From UBA8106 sp913052135 (GTDB lineage Bacteria; Acidobacteriota; Vicinamibacteria; Vicinamibacterales; UBA823): a DNA stretch of 64,000 bases. Of the stretch, positions 1 to 7,930 are shown piece by piece (position 1 is the first letter of the stretch; each line of letters starts with the position of its first letter). Position numbers and translations under genes: made by a program. The notes under the pieces are model-generated. The model saw only the letters and a program-made list of their open reading frames with translations. It did not search any database and was not told where the DNA came from. The stretch lies in NCBI GenBank assembly GCA_913052135.1, contig CAJXDY010000006.1, forward strand, positions 10,212-74,211. The letters are read 5' to 3'.

Positions 1-273
1 ATGCTCGCAATTCGTCTTCGTCGAGTTGGATGTAAGAAGCAACCGCATTATCGTGTTGTCGTAATCGATTCGTCCAAGACTCCAGATGCCAGATTTATTG
101 AGATTCTGGGTCACTATAATCCTCGAACGAATCCTGAGACGTTCGACATTGACGAAAATCGACTAGGACATTGGGTTGGTCGGGGAGCAAAACCATCTGA
201 TACCGTGCGGACCCTCTTGTCACGGTCCCGTAAACGTGAATCTGTTCAAGAATCGGAAGCTGCGTCATCGTGA
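1..273 (+). CDS. rpsP: 30S ribosomal protein S16
   Basis: Small-subunit ribosomal protein S16, which binds 16S rRNA during 30S assembly. The 90-residue product has the family's opening pattern, a basic N-terminus (MLAIRLRRVG) followed by a YRVVV strand and the ILGHYNPR segment at about residues 35-42. The length is normal. The ATG is the first base of the window, so no upstream signal can be judged. The stop overlaps the next gene's GTG by four bases (GTGA), so this is the first visible gene of the rpsP-khpA-rimM-trmD-rplS operon. Confidence 0.97.
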   Translation: MLAIRLRRVGCKKQPHYRVVVIDSSKTPDARFIEILGHYNPRTNPETFDIDENRLGHWVGRGAKPSDTVRTLLSRSRKRESVQESEAASS

Positions 274-527
274 CTAGGGCAGCAGCGGTTGTAGAGGTTG
301 TGGTTCGAGCTCTAGCTGATAATGTTGAAGCCGTCACTGTTCGAGAAATCGAGAAAGGTGATGGTAACACCGTAGAAGTGATGACTGGGCCTGGTGATCT
401 GGGGCGCATGATCGGTCGACAAGGACGAATGGCAGCTGCATTAAGGACTTTGGCAGCTATAGCGACCGGAGTGGATGGATCAAATGTGACTGTTGAGTTT
501 CGAGATGATCTCATTGAGGATGGATGA
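270..527 (+). CDS. khpA: KH-domain RNA-binding protein KhpA
   Basis: Small RNA-binding protein of the KhpA (YlqC) family, a single type-II KH domain. The 85-residue product carries the KH nucleic-acid loop, GRMIGRQGR at about residues 44-52, which contains the GxxG signature. The start is GTG, overlapping the rpsP stop by four bases. Its place between rpsP and rimM is the standard bacterial arrangement and supports the call. In other bacteria KhpA pairs with KhpB to bind many RNAs; no khpB is in this window. Confidence 0.92.
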   Translation: MTRAAAVVEVVVRALADNVEAVTVREIEKGDGNTVEVMTGPGDLGRMIGRQGRMAAALRTLAAIATGVDGSNVTVEFRDDLIEDG

Positions 528-1080
528 CGCTGGCACATGGAATGAAATGGCGATGGTTGGTCGCATAGCGAGAACACACGGTATCAGCGGGCACCTCATC
601 GTCGATCTCGAGACAGATTTTCCTGAACAACGGTTTTATGCTGGTGCAACCCTTCACGTGCATCGGGCTGGACAAACTGAGCAACTAATAGTGACAAACG
701 TACGAATGCATCAAGGTCGACCGATAGTCGGTTTTGATGGAATTGAGACAATGACCCAAGCCGAGGAGTTCCTGGGCCTAGAACTACGTGTGCCAGCAAC
801 AGAGTTGGTACTTTTGCCAGAAGGAACGTACTATCGCCATGAGCTTATTGGTTGCAACGTACAGCTTTCGGACGGACTGGTACTTGGGGAAGTGATTCAA
901 GTTGAGGGTTCTTCTGAAGGAAGCCGATTAGTTGTACGTGCAGGTAGCGAGGAATTACTTGTACCGTTGGTGAGTCATATTTGCGTTAAAATTGAGCCAA
1001 AAGCTGGTGTGATTGTGATTGATCCACCGTCTGGACTACTGGAACTCAATAAGACCACTAAGCAGCAAGGTAGACGGTGA
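520..1080 (+). CDS. rimM: Ribosome maturation factor RimM
   Basis: 16S rRNA processing factor needed for late 30S subunit assembly around protein S19. The product has the N-terminal RimM motif VGRIARTHGISGHL and a C-terminal PRC-barrel ending in IDPPSGLLEL. The frame is open from a TTG at 493, but I chose the ATG at 520: it gives a 186-residue protein of normal size and overlaps the khpA stop by eight bases. The 3' end overlaps trmD by four bases. Function is well established for the family. Confidence 0.93.
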   Translation: MDDAGTWNEMAMVGRIARTHGISGHLIVDLETDFPEQRFYAGATLHVHRAGQTEQLIVTNVRMHQGRPIVGFDGIETMTQAEEFLGLELRVPATELVLLPEGTYYRHELIGCNVQLSDGLVLGEVIQVEGSSEGSRLVVRAGSEELLVPLVSHICVKIEPKAGVIVIDPPSGLLELNKTTKQQGRR

Positions 1081-1838
1081 AACAGTTAAGATGTGACATT
1101 ATCACCATTTTTCCTCAGATGATCGAATCATGTCTAAAGCAGGGTGTGATTGGGCGTGCTGTCGACCGCGGATTGATCGATGTTCGAATACACGATCTAC
1201 GAGATTTCACTAAGGATCGCCATCGGGTGGTCGACGATATGCCGTACGGCGGTGGACCAGGTATGGTTTTGAAATGTGAACCAATTTTTCGAGCGGTTGA
1301 TTCAATTGTAGCGACAGTTGAGCGCCCGCCAGAAGTCATTTTGACTTCGCCACAAGGAAAGAGATTTACGCATCAAATGGCGGAGCGATTAAGTCGACAA
1401 TGTCATTTAGTGATGTTGTGTGGACGCTATGAAGGAGTGGATGAGCGAGTTCGTGAACAGGTGGTAACTGAGGAAATATCCATTGGTGATTATGTTCTAA
1501 GTGGAGGTGAGTTACCCGCACTTGTTGTGCTCGATGCGGTGATGCGTTTGGTGCCAGGAGTGGTTGGAGAAGCGAAATCGGTTGCGGAGGATTCGTTTGT
1601 TAGAGGTTTGCTTGATTTCCCTCACTATACTCGACCATCAAAGATTCAAGAGATGAATGTACCAGAAGAGCTTCTGACCGGGAATCATAAAGAAATTTCT
1701 AGATGGCGAAAACAAGAATCGTTACGTCGAACGCTTGATAAGCGTCCCGACTTACTATCAGAAGCTTTGCTCGATGATGAGGAACGTGGAATTCTTGATA
1801 ACCTATTAAGCGAGCGCAAGAAGGGAGTTGGTGTATGA
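1077..1838 (+). CDS. trmD: tRNA (guanine37-N1)-methyltransferase TrmD
   Basis: Methylates G37 of tRNAs with S-adenosylmethionine, which prevents +1 frameshifting. The 253-residue product shows the SPOUT trefoil-knot motifs LCGRYEGVDERV (about residue 113) and IGDYVLSGGELP (about residue 136), plus PYGGGPGMV near residue 58. Start is GTG, in a four-base overlap (GTGA) with rimM, so translation is probably coupled. The 3' end overlaps rplS by four bases (ATGA). Length is normal for a stand-alone TrmD. Confidence 0.96.
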   Translation: MKQLRCDIITIFPQMIESCLKQGVIGRAVDRGLIDVRIHDLRDFTKDRHRVVDDMPYGGGPGMVLKCEPIFRAVDSIVATVERPPEVILTSPQGKRFTHQMAERLSRQCHLVMLCGRYEGVDERVREQVVTEEISIGDYVLSGGELPALVVLDAVMRLVPGVVGEAKSVAEDSFVRGLLDFPHYTRPSKIQEMNVPEELLTGNHKEISRWRKQESLRRTLDKRPDLLSEALLDDEERGILDNLLSERKKGVGV

Positions 1839-2182
1839 CTGCGATCGATACAGTTGAGCAGAATCAGTTGCTTCAACGACCCGCGATCAAGTCTGGAGAT
1901 ACCGTTCGAGTACATGTCAAGGTGCGAGAGGGCGAAAAAGAGAGAATCCAGATTTTTGAGGGTATAGTAATTGGCATGCATCGGGGTGGTGCAGGGGCAA
2001 CATTTACGGTTAGAAAAATATCTTTCGGACAGGGTGTTGAGCGTATTTTTCCACTTCATTCACCAGTGATTGATCGTATTGATATTGTGCGTTCTGCACG
2101 TGTGCGGCGAGCCAAATTGTACTTCTTACGAGCCTTGCGCGGTAAGGCAGCTAGGATACGTGAGCGAAAGCGTGCGAACTAG
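1835..2182 (+). CDS. rplS: 50S ribosomal protein L19
   Basis: Large-subunit protein L19, located at the 30S-50S interface. The 115-residue product has the family motifs GDTVRVHVKVREGEKERIQ and FEGIVIGMHRGG, and ends in a basic RKRAN-type tail after YFLRALRGKAARI. ATG start overlaps the trmD stop. This closes the tightly overlapping part of the operon; rnhB follows after a 76-base gap. Confidence 0.96.
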   Translation: MTAIDTVEQNQLLQRPAIKSGDTVRVHVKVREGEKERIQIFEGIVIGMHRGGAGATFTVRKISFGQGVERIFPLHSPVIDRIDIVRSARVRRAKLYFLRALRGKAARIRERKRAN

Positions 2183-2258
2183 AACTGTATGTCTAGACTC
2201 TGATCTTTCTTAGGCTACGGATCATCAGAGAGATTCTTCCAATAGAACACTTAGGTTC

Positions 2259-2894
2259 GTGATGGCTCGGATAAGTGCTCGACGCACCATAGAAAATACT
2301 ATCAGGCGTCGTGGTTTTTCTCGAGTTGCAGGCGTTGATGAGGTAGGACGAGGATGCCTCGCTGGACCTGTGGTGGCGGCTGCAGTCGTCTTGAATCCTA
2401 CTCAGCATATCCCTGGTCTTCGGGATTCGAAACTATTGACATCTACTGCACGAGAATATCTCTACATTCAGATAATCGGTTGTGCATTAGCTTGGAATGT
2501 ATCGGAGATTGAGCCTAGAGAAATCGACCGAATCAACATTCGTGAAGCTACGTTCGCCGCGATGCGTAAAGCTATACTCGCTTTGCATCCACCACCTGAT
2601 TTTGTTCTTATAGATGGTTCTGGTATTCCCTCGCTTGCGATTGCTCAACGAGGTCTTATCAAAGGAGATAGACGCTGTGCTGCGATTGCAGCAGCATCGA
2701 TTGTCGCAAAAGTTACCCGTGATCGCTACATGTGTTTATTGCACAAGCAAGATTCTAGATATGGATTTGATAGGCATAAGGGCTATGGAACTACTGCACA
2801 TATTGAAGCAATTAGACGGTTTGGCTACTCAAGCGCTCATCGTCGATCGTTTCGACTGAAAGCCTTGTCTGATACGATCCTTGAGTGTCTTTGA
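2259..2894 (+). CDS. rnhB: Ribonuclease HII
   Basis: Endonuclease that cuts the RNA strand of RNA:DNA hybrids and removes misincorporated ribonucleotides. The 211-residue product has the type-2 RNase H signature DEVGRGCLAGPVVAA (D27, E28), a further acidic residue in VLIDGSG (D119), and the SIVAKVTRDR segment. GTG at 2259 and ATG at 2262 are adjacent possible starts and differ by one residue. It follows rplS at 76 bases, the usual neighbourhood for rnhB. Confidence 0.95.
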   Translation: MMARISARRTIENTIRRRGFSRVAGVDEVGRGCLAGPVVAAAVVLNPTQHIPGLRDSKLLTSTAREYLYIQIIGCALAWNVSEIEPREIDRINIREATFAAMRKAILALHPPPDFVLIDGSGIPSLAIAQRGLIKGDRRCAAIAAASIVAKVTRDRYMCLLHKQDSRYGFDRHKGYGTTAHIEAIRRFGYSSAHRRSFRLKALSDTILECL

Positions 2895-2943
2895 TTTAAA
2901 TATTGAGGCAGAAGTCTTTATCTAACTTTGCCACGCACTGTGA

Positions 2944-3246
2944 GTGGAGGTTTATATCCTGTCCTTTCGTCGAATGCTGCTTGCGGTCTTTTTTCTTGAA
3001 ATTGGAGTTCTGTTAATCGTTATTCCATGGACATCGTTCTGGGATCAGAATGTGTTTATCGAATCAAGTCCATGGTTGAAAATGATGTTCAATAATCATT
3101 TTGTTCGAGGGGCAGTATCTGGTCTCGGGACAATAAACATAGGAGTTGCTGTGCTAGAAATGATTGCCCTGTTGAGGAATACGAAACTCCTGAACCGAAT
3201 TAATCGAAGAATCCTATTTTGTATTACGGATAGACAAGGCCATTGA
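2944..3246 (+). CDS. Small membrane protein, unknown function
   Basis: I do not recognise the family. The frame codes for about 100 residues with two hydrophobic stretches, one at about residues 11-28 (MLLAVFFLEIGVLLIVIPW) and one near 55-75 (VRGAVSGLGTINIGVAVLEMI), separated by a polar loop with Trp and Phe. The C-terminus is basic. The start is uncertain: GTG at 2944 overlaps a good GGAGG (2946-2950), which instead suggests a start a few codons later, and the first ATG is at 2974. It lies between rnhB and the TenI-like gene, 49 bases after rnhB. The shape suggests a two-helix inner-membrane protein. Confidence 0.6.
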   Translation: MEVYILSFRRMLLAVFFLEIGVLLIVIPWTSFWDQNVFIESSPWLKMMFNNHFVRGAVSGLGTINIGVAVLEMIALLRNTKLLNRINRRILFCITDRQGH

Positions 3247-3286
3247 AATTTCACTGCAGGAGGTAAGTTGTTGTGACTTTGTTTTA

Positions 3287-3991
3287 ATGACAAATCTTAT
3301 GGGATCACTTAATCATCGGCCTTTACTTTGTCTTGTGACAGATCGCCGTCGCTACGCGCCTGACGGGTCAAACGAGCAACAACTCGAATCCGTAGTAACT
3401 ATGGTCGGTGCAGCGGCTTCAGCAGGTGTTGATTTGATTCAGGTGCGTGAACGAGATCTTTCCGTACGCACGCTTGAGGCACTAGTTATACGATGTCTGG
3501 ACATAATTAAAGGAACATCTGCACAACTGGTTGTTAATGACAGACTAGACGTTGCTTTGGGGACGGGAGCTTCAGGAGTTCATCTTCGCGAAGAGTCGTT
3601 TAACCCTGACCGTGTGCGAATGAGGACACCAAAAGGATTTTTGGTTGGCTATTCGGCACACGACATCGACGGTGCGGTAGCTGCTAGTGTTTATGTGGAT
3701 TATATTGTCTTAGGCACGATCTACCATTCTCGCTCAAAACCGCCTTCTCAAAAGTTGCTCGGTGTAAGTGCGTTGGCTCATGCCTCCCGATTGACTGCGG
3801 TGCCAATTTTGGCAATCGGTGGAGTGACAAAAGATGTGCTGTCTGAGGTGGCTCACTCTGGTGCAGCTGGTATTGCTGCAATCGATCTGTTTGTTGAGGC
3901 AGGCCGATCACAAGAGAACCGAACCCTAGGAATTACTCATTTGGTGAATACGGTGCAAGAGGTGTTTGACAGTCAGAAATCCCTTGTTTAA
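3287..3991 (+). CDS. TenI/ThiE-family protein (probable thiazole tautomerase-like)
   Basis: TIM-barrel protein of the thiamine phosphate synthase superfamily, 234 residues. Visible elements are DLIQVRERD, a VVNDRLDVAL strand, VHLREESF, YSAHD, and a C-terminal IGGVT phosphate-binding loop. Two positions differ from canonical ThiE: HVGQ is replaced by HLREES, and the pyrophosphate loop reads LGTIYHSRSKPPS. That pattern is closer to Bacillus TenI, which tautomerises the thiazole precursor. A separate canonical ThiE lies at 21227-21856. The name is therefore an inference, and annotation as a second thiE is possible. A GGAGG at 3259-3263 sits 23 bases before the ATG, so the true start may differ slightly. 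Confidence 0.75.
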   Translation: MTNLMGSLNHRPLLCLVTDRRRYAPDGSNEQQLESVVTMVGAAASAGVDLIQVRERDLSVRTLEALVIRCLDIIKGTSAQLVVNDRLDVALGTGASGVHLREESFNPDRVRMRTPKGFLVGYSAHDIDGAVAASVYVDYIVLGTIYHSRSKPPSQKLLGVSALAHASRLTAVPILAIGGVTKDVLSEVAHSGAAGIAAIDLFVEAGRSQENRTLGITHLVNTVQEVFDSQKSLV

Positions 3992-4003
3992 AGTACGGTT
4001 GGC

Positions 4004-4855
4004 GTGCATAGCAATATTGATTCTTCAGACCCCGGTTCCGATGCTTCCAATGTAGATACTGAGTTGGACTTTGGTGCTCGTCTGCGTGAAGCACGCGAAT
4101 TGAAAGGGATCACACTCAATGAAATTGCGTCTGCAACAAAGATTTCTATAAGTGTTCTTGAAGCGCTTGAACAGAACGACATATCAAGACTGCCGGGCGG
4201 AATTTTTTCAAGAGCCTTCATTCGGGGCTATGCGAATGCAGTTGGATTAGATCCAGAGAAAGCAGTGCGTGAATTTCTTGATGAATTTTCATCTGAAATT
4301 AATGAGTCTTCTACGAGTAGGCCCTCAACAACTACGGGCCATCTAACGTTGACTTTCGAAAAAGAAGAAGATTTCGAGTCCCAGCGTCTAATGACGCGAA
4401 CCTTGATAAGGTTGCTGGCTGTTAGCGTACCCCTCGCTGGACTAATAATTTATTGTGGGTCAGGTGGGCAGTTGGATACAGTCCAGAATCCCCTCAATTC
4501 TCAACCGTTGATCGAGTCAACTCCTTCGATTTCTATGTCGGAGATAGCAGGTGTGAGTGTCAATTCCAACCCTCTTGAAGACGACGAGACGGACTTGCTT
4601 CTTATTGTTCTGCACCCAGTGGCTCCCTGTTGGGTGTCTCTGACGGTTGATGGCAATTTAGCATTCTCTCGTCTTATGCAACCAGGTGACCGTGAGGTGC
4701 TGCAGGCTCGTCAGGAAATCGTATTACACGTTGGGGATGCCGGGGCGTTTGCTTTTTCTCTGAATCAGCAACTAGGGAAGCCTCTTGGTAATTCCGGTCA
4801 GGTCATAACGGTACGTATCAATCAAGAGAATGTTGAGGATTTCGTCGTTCAGTGA
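4004..4855 (+). CDS. RodZ-like helix-turn-helix membrane protein
   Basis: Predicted cytoskeletal or regulatory protein of the RodZ family. Residues about 23-95 form a Cro/C1-type helix-turn-helix (ARLREARELKGITLNEIASATKIS-type opening, then RAFIRGYANAVGLDP). A single membrane segment follows near 130-150, then a serine-rich linker and a C-terminal beta domain (about 200-283) like DUF4115, beginning at LLLIVLHPVAPCWVSLTVDG. This topology (cytoplasmic HTH, one helix, periplasmic beta domain) matches RodZ, which links MreB to the wall machinery. Start is GTG with no strong ribosome site. No mre genes are in the window. Confidence 0.82.
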   Translation: MHSNIDSSDPGSDASNVDTELDFGARLREARELKGITLNEIASATKISISVLEALEQNDISRLPGGIFSRAFIRGYANAVGLDPEKAVREFLDEFSSEINESSTSRPSTTTGHLTLTFEKEEDFESQRLMTRTLIRLLAVSVPLAGLIIYCGSGGQLDTVQNPLNSQPLIESTPSISMSEIAGVSVNSNPLEDDETDLLLIVLHPVAPCWVSLTVDGNLAFSRLMQPGDREVLQARQEIVLHVGDAGAFAFSLNQQLGKPLGNSGQVITVRINQENVEDFVVQ

Positions 4856-4861
4856 TCAGTA

Positions 4862-5857
4862 TTATTCGATTGTAAGACTTAATCCTTCAGTGTCTATTGC
4901 GCATTTAAGCACTTCGGCTCCAGAGTTAGTTAATGCCTTCTCCACATTTTGGACTGCTGAAGATTCTGCGAGACAGACAAGACAACCACCACCTCCAGCG
5001 CCACAGATTTTTGCACCGAGTGCGCCGGCCTCTTGTGCATTGAAAATGAGTTGCTCAATAGTTTCTGTGGTAATACCGGGAGTCAGTTGTTTTCGAGCTT
5101 CCCACTCGGCAGTCATTAACTGACCAACTGCTGTCCAGTCGCTACTTAGTAGTGCCTGACGCATTGAGAGAGCTATGTCACGAATTTGTTCAAAGTGAGC
5201 AAAAACTTTAGAATCACCATCGAGGTGAGCCTTCATGACTGTCCAATTATTTACTCTAGACTGTCTTGAGGATCCGGTATAAGCGAGAATTAAGCGTCGC
5301 TCAAGTTCGACCAAATTTAGATCAAGAGCGACGCGATGTAATCCAGCGACACCAAATTCAATAGCCGAAACACCACCATAATAGGCTGGACGGTAATCTT
5401 GGGCTCCTGTGGGCACTTTAATTGCTTGTGCCTCAAGGTTCATTGCAATCTGCAGTAGTTCTTCCGGAGAGTAGGATTTTTCCTTCCAGCGTGCCGCAGA
5501 GGCACAGAGGGCGACGTTCAGGGCTGATGAGCCGGCGATTCCTGCACCGATTGGAGAATCGCTCCGTGTCACGACCTCAACATTCTCCATTTTAAAAAAA
5601 TGAAGGATTTTTCGTATTAGTATTAGTTCATTGCCGTTCAAAAGTTCGGATTCGTGCTTGAGACGGATAGTCTGTCCAGTGTCGAGGGACTGAATTCGAA
5701 TACCGCCCTCTTCTGCAGTCCTGATCCAACAATGCGCTCTAATCGTAATAGCTACATTTAATGTTTGTGCTTCGAGATGGTGGAGGTATAAGGGCCAGAT
5801 ATCCAAGGTAGCCCCAGCTAGGTCGATGCGAGTGGGTGCAGATGCTCGAACGATCAC
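4862..5857 (-). CDS. GHMP-family sugar kinase
   Basis: ATP-dependent small-molecule kinase of the GHMP superfamily, 331 residues. The N-terminus reads SAPTRIDLAGATLD. The ATP loop is SPIGAGIAGSSALNVAL (about residues 101-117), and the C-terminal GHMP motif is AKICGAGGGGCLV (about 282-294). The family resemblance is to heptose-7-phosphate kinase (HddA)-like proteins, including a VPTGAQDYRPAYYGG segment, but the substrate cannot be read from sequence. It is divergent from nagZ-ldcA-mpl with a 48-base spacer, so a role in murein-sugar recycling is possible. Start is GTG with no ribosome site and a TATAAT six bases upstream. Confidence 0.85.
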   Translation of the reverse strand: MIVRASAPTRIDLAGATLDIWPLYLHHLEAQTLNVAITIRAHCWIRTAEEGGIRIQSLDTGQTIRLKHESELLNGNELILIRKILHFFKMENVEVVTRSDSPIGAGIAGSSALNVALCASAARWKEKSYSPEELLQIAMNLEAQAIKVPTGAQDYRPAYYGGVSAIEFGVAGLHRVALDLNLVELERRLILAYTGSSRQSRVNNWTVMKAHLDGDSKVFAHFEQIRDIALSMRQALLSSDWTAVGQLMTAEWEARKQLTPGITTETIEQLIFNAQEAGALGAKICGAGGGGCLVCLAESSAVQNVEKALTNSGAEVLKCAIDTEGLSLTIE

Positions 5858-5863
5858 TAAGGC

Positions 5864-5869
5864 ATTATA
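5864..5869 (-). promoter_or_regulatory. Candidate -10 box, possible leaderless GHMP kinase transcript
   Basis: On the minus strand TATAAT lies here and the GTG start codon of the kinase begins six bases downstream, so a transcript would start at or next to the start codon. No Shine-Dalgarno sequence is present. The -35 region is poor. The same A/T-rich core also reads TATAAT on the plus strand (5866-5871), so it could serve nagZ instead, whose ATG is 34 bases further on. Confidence 0.4.
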
Positions 5870-5905
5870 ATATTTGTGAAGTCACCTTGCTTGAGTCATT
5901 GATGC

Positions 5906-7000
5906 ATGCCAGTGCGAGATATATACAAACACATCGGACAGTTCGCTATTGTGGGTTTCGATGGACATGTGATTCCCTCTGAACTACGTGCGTTAGTTCG
6001 TCAGTTTGATCTAGGAGGGGTAATTTTCTTCGCTCGTAATATTGAAGAGCCTGAACAAGTAGCGGAACTCTCTCAAGAGATTCAGTCGCTTGGGGAAGAT
6101 TTACCGCTTTGGGTCAGCATCGATCAAGAAGGAGGGCGAGTCGCCCGTCTACGAAAACCGTTTACCGAGTGGCCTCCGATGCAGAAGTTGGGGCAGAGTG
6201 GTAGCGCTAAACTTGCACGGCGATTTGCGAGCGCACTCGCAAAAGAACTAGCGGCTGTTGGTATTTCGTTAAATTATGCCCCTGTTCTTGACGTGCACAG
6301 CGATTCTCGTAACACGGTCATAGGCGATCGCGCTCTCTCCGAAGACGCCGAGATGGTTGCAAATTTAGGCGCGGAGATGATTCGAACGTTTCAAGCGCTT
6401 GGGATTGCTGCGTGTGGAAAACACTTTCCTGGTCATGGGGATACGAGTCAGGATTCTCATCACGAACTTCCGTGCATTGAAACCGATGCTGTTCAACTCA
6501 ATTTGCGTGAGCTTCTTCCGTTTCGTGCGGCCATTGAAGCAGACGTGGCGGCGATTATGGCCGGACACTTGTTGGTGCCAGCGCTGGATGATAAGTCTCC
6601 GGCTACATTGTCACGGTCAATTGTCGATGGTCTTCTGCGTAAAAAACTTGGATACGATGGTCTTATTGTGACTGATGATCTTGGCATGAAAGCTGTAGCG
6701 GCGACACATCCGATTGACGAGTTAGCGGTTTCTGCGGTTGGAGCTGGTTGCGATTTACTATTACTATGCCCTCCGAATTATGATGAGCAGGCGAATGCTC
6801 TTGAATCGTTAATTCATGCTGTTGAATCCAACATTCTTTCAATACCGGAGATTGAAGCAGCCATGGAGCGACAGGTTAAAGCGAAGTTAAAATTTTTGAA
6901 ACCCCGAGCTTCTTCACAGCAATCGTTTAAGAAGACAAAGAATATTCTGGGTTGTGAAGAGGCTATGGCTATCGTGAAGGAGATTGAGCAGGATGGTTAA
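5906..7000 (+). CDS. nagZ: Beta-N-acetylhexosaminidase NagZ
   Basis: Cytoplasmic glycoside hydrolase family 3 enzyme that removes GlcNAc from anhydromuropeptides in murein recycling. The 364-residue product has the NagZ loop KHFPGHGDTSQDSHHELP (about residues 171-188) that carries the catalytic Asp/His dyad, and the nucleophile region IVTDDLGMKA (about 254-263). DQEGGRVARL appears near residue 73. It heads a run nagZ-ldcA-mpl; ldcA starts 6 bases after its stop. The C-terminal 60 residues are longer than the minimal NagZ fold and lack a recognised motif. Confidence 0.94.
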   Translation: MPVRDIYKHIGQFAIVGFDGHVIPSELRALVRQFDLGGVIFFARNIEEPEQVAELSQEIQSLGEDLPLWVSIDQEGGRVARLRKPFTEWPPMQKLGQSGSAKLARRFASALAKELAAVGISLNYAPVLDVHSDSRNTVIGDRALSEDAEMVANLGAEMIRTFQALGIAACGKHFPGHGDTSQDSHHELPCIETDAVQLNLRELLPFRAAIEADVAAIMAGHLLVPALDDKSPATLSRSIVDGLLRKKLGYDGLIVTDDLGMKAVAATHPIDELAVSAVGAGCDLLLLCPPNYDEQANALESLIHAVESNILSIPEIEAAMERQVKAKLKFLKPRASSQQSFKKTKNILGCEEAMAIVKEIEQDG

Positions 7001-7006
7001 CGGATT

Positions 7007-7930
7007 ATGCTGAAGCCTCGGGCGCTTCGTCCAGGCGATCGCTTGTCTGTGATTGCACCAGCTAGTCCGTTCGAACGTGACTTGTTTGAGCAAGGTTTAG
7101 CTGAATTACGTGATTTGTCATTCGAACCGGTATATGAGCCGTCGGTGTTCTATAAGCGTGAGTACGTTGCTGGTGATCCGGCCACACGTGCTGAAGCATT
7201 TATGAGGGCCTGGAGTGATGACTCAGTGGCAGGTGTGGTTGCTGCAAGGGGAGGGTATGGGAGTGTGCAACTCCTGCCGTATCTCGATGCAGAATCCATT
7301 TGTTGCCGACCTAAAGTATTCGTTGGATATAGTGATCTGACGGCTATGCTCAACTACCTCACCGGACAGTGTGGAATGGTCGCCTTTCATGGACCAACGG
7401 TGGTAGGCAGTCTAGCCTCGGGCGTGAAAGGTTACGATCGTCAGTCGTTTCTTCAGTTGCTGATGCATCCAGAACCTCTTGGTGAACTATCGTTAGACGG
7501 TCTGGAGTGTGTGCGTTCTGGAGAAGCATCCGGTGTTCTACTCGGTGGTACCCTTACACAGCTAGTTGCCTCGTTAGGCACACCTTTCGCCTTTGCACCT
7601 CCCAAGGGTTTTGTGTTGTTTCTTGATGAAGTAGGAGAGCGACCGTATCGTCTTGATCGCATGCTAACGCAACTCATGCAAAGCGGAATTGTCGATTTCG
7701 CTTCGGCAATTATTGTAGGTGAGTTTCCAGAGTGCGATGAACCAGGCGGCCACCCGACGGCATACGGTACGATGGTAGATGTGCTTCGTGATTTTCGAGG
7801 GCCAATTATTTTAGGCTTACCATCGGGACACACACGGGGCCCTGGAATTACACTCCCATTTGGTGTCAAGGTCCACGTCATTAGTGGTACCCATTCAAAA
7901 ATCTCAATTAACGAAGCGGCAGTCGTATGA
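7007..7930 (+). CDS. ldcA: Murein LD-carboxypeptidase (S66 family)
   Basis: Serine peptidase of family S66 that removes the terminal D-Ala from murein tetrapeptides in the cytoplasm. The 307-residue product shows the nucleophile region VGYSDLTAM (Ser near residue 108), FLDEVGERPYRLDRM with the catalytic Glu, and GLPSGHTRGP with the catalytic His near residue 276. MccF-type immunity peptidases share the fold, but position between nagZ and mpl argues for recycling. The 3' end overlaps mpl by four bases (ATGA), implying coupled translation. Confidence 0.93.
   Translation: MLKPRALRPGDRLSVIAPASPFERDLFEQGLAELRDLSFEPVYEPSVFYKREYVAGDPATRAEAFMRAWSDDSVAGVVAARGGYGSVQLLPYLDAESICCRPKVFVGYSDLTAMLNYLTGQCGMVAFHGPTVVGSLASGVKGYDRQSFLQLLMHPEPLGELSLDGLECVRSGEASGVLLGGTLTQLVASLGTPFAFAPPKGFVLFLDEVGERPYRLDRMLTQLMQSGIVDFASAIIVGEFPECDEPGGHPTAYGTMVDVLRDFRGPIILGLPSGHTRGPGITLPFGVKVHVISGTHSKISINEAAVV

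Noticed and set aside
2198..2230. CTCTGAT/ATCAGAG hairpin between rplS and rnhB as a terminator.
   Set aside because: The loop is 19 bases long, the stem is A/T-rich and no T-run follows.
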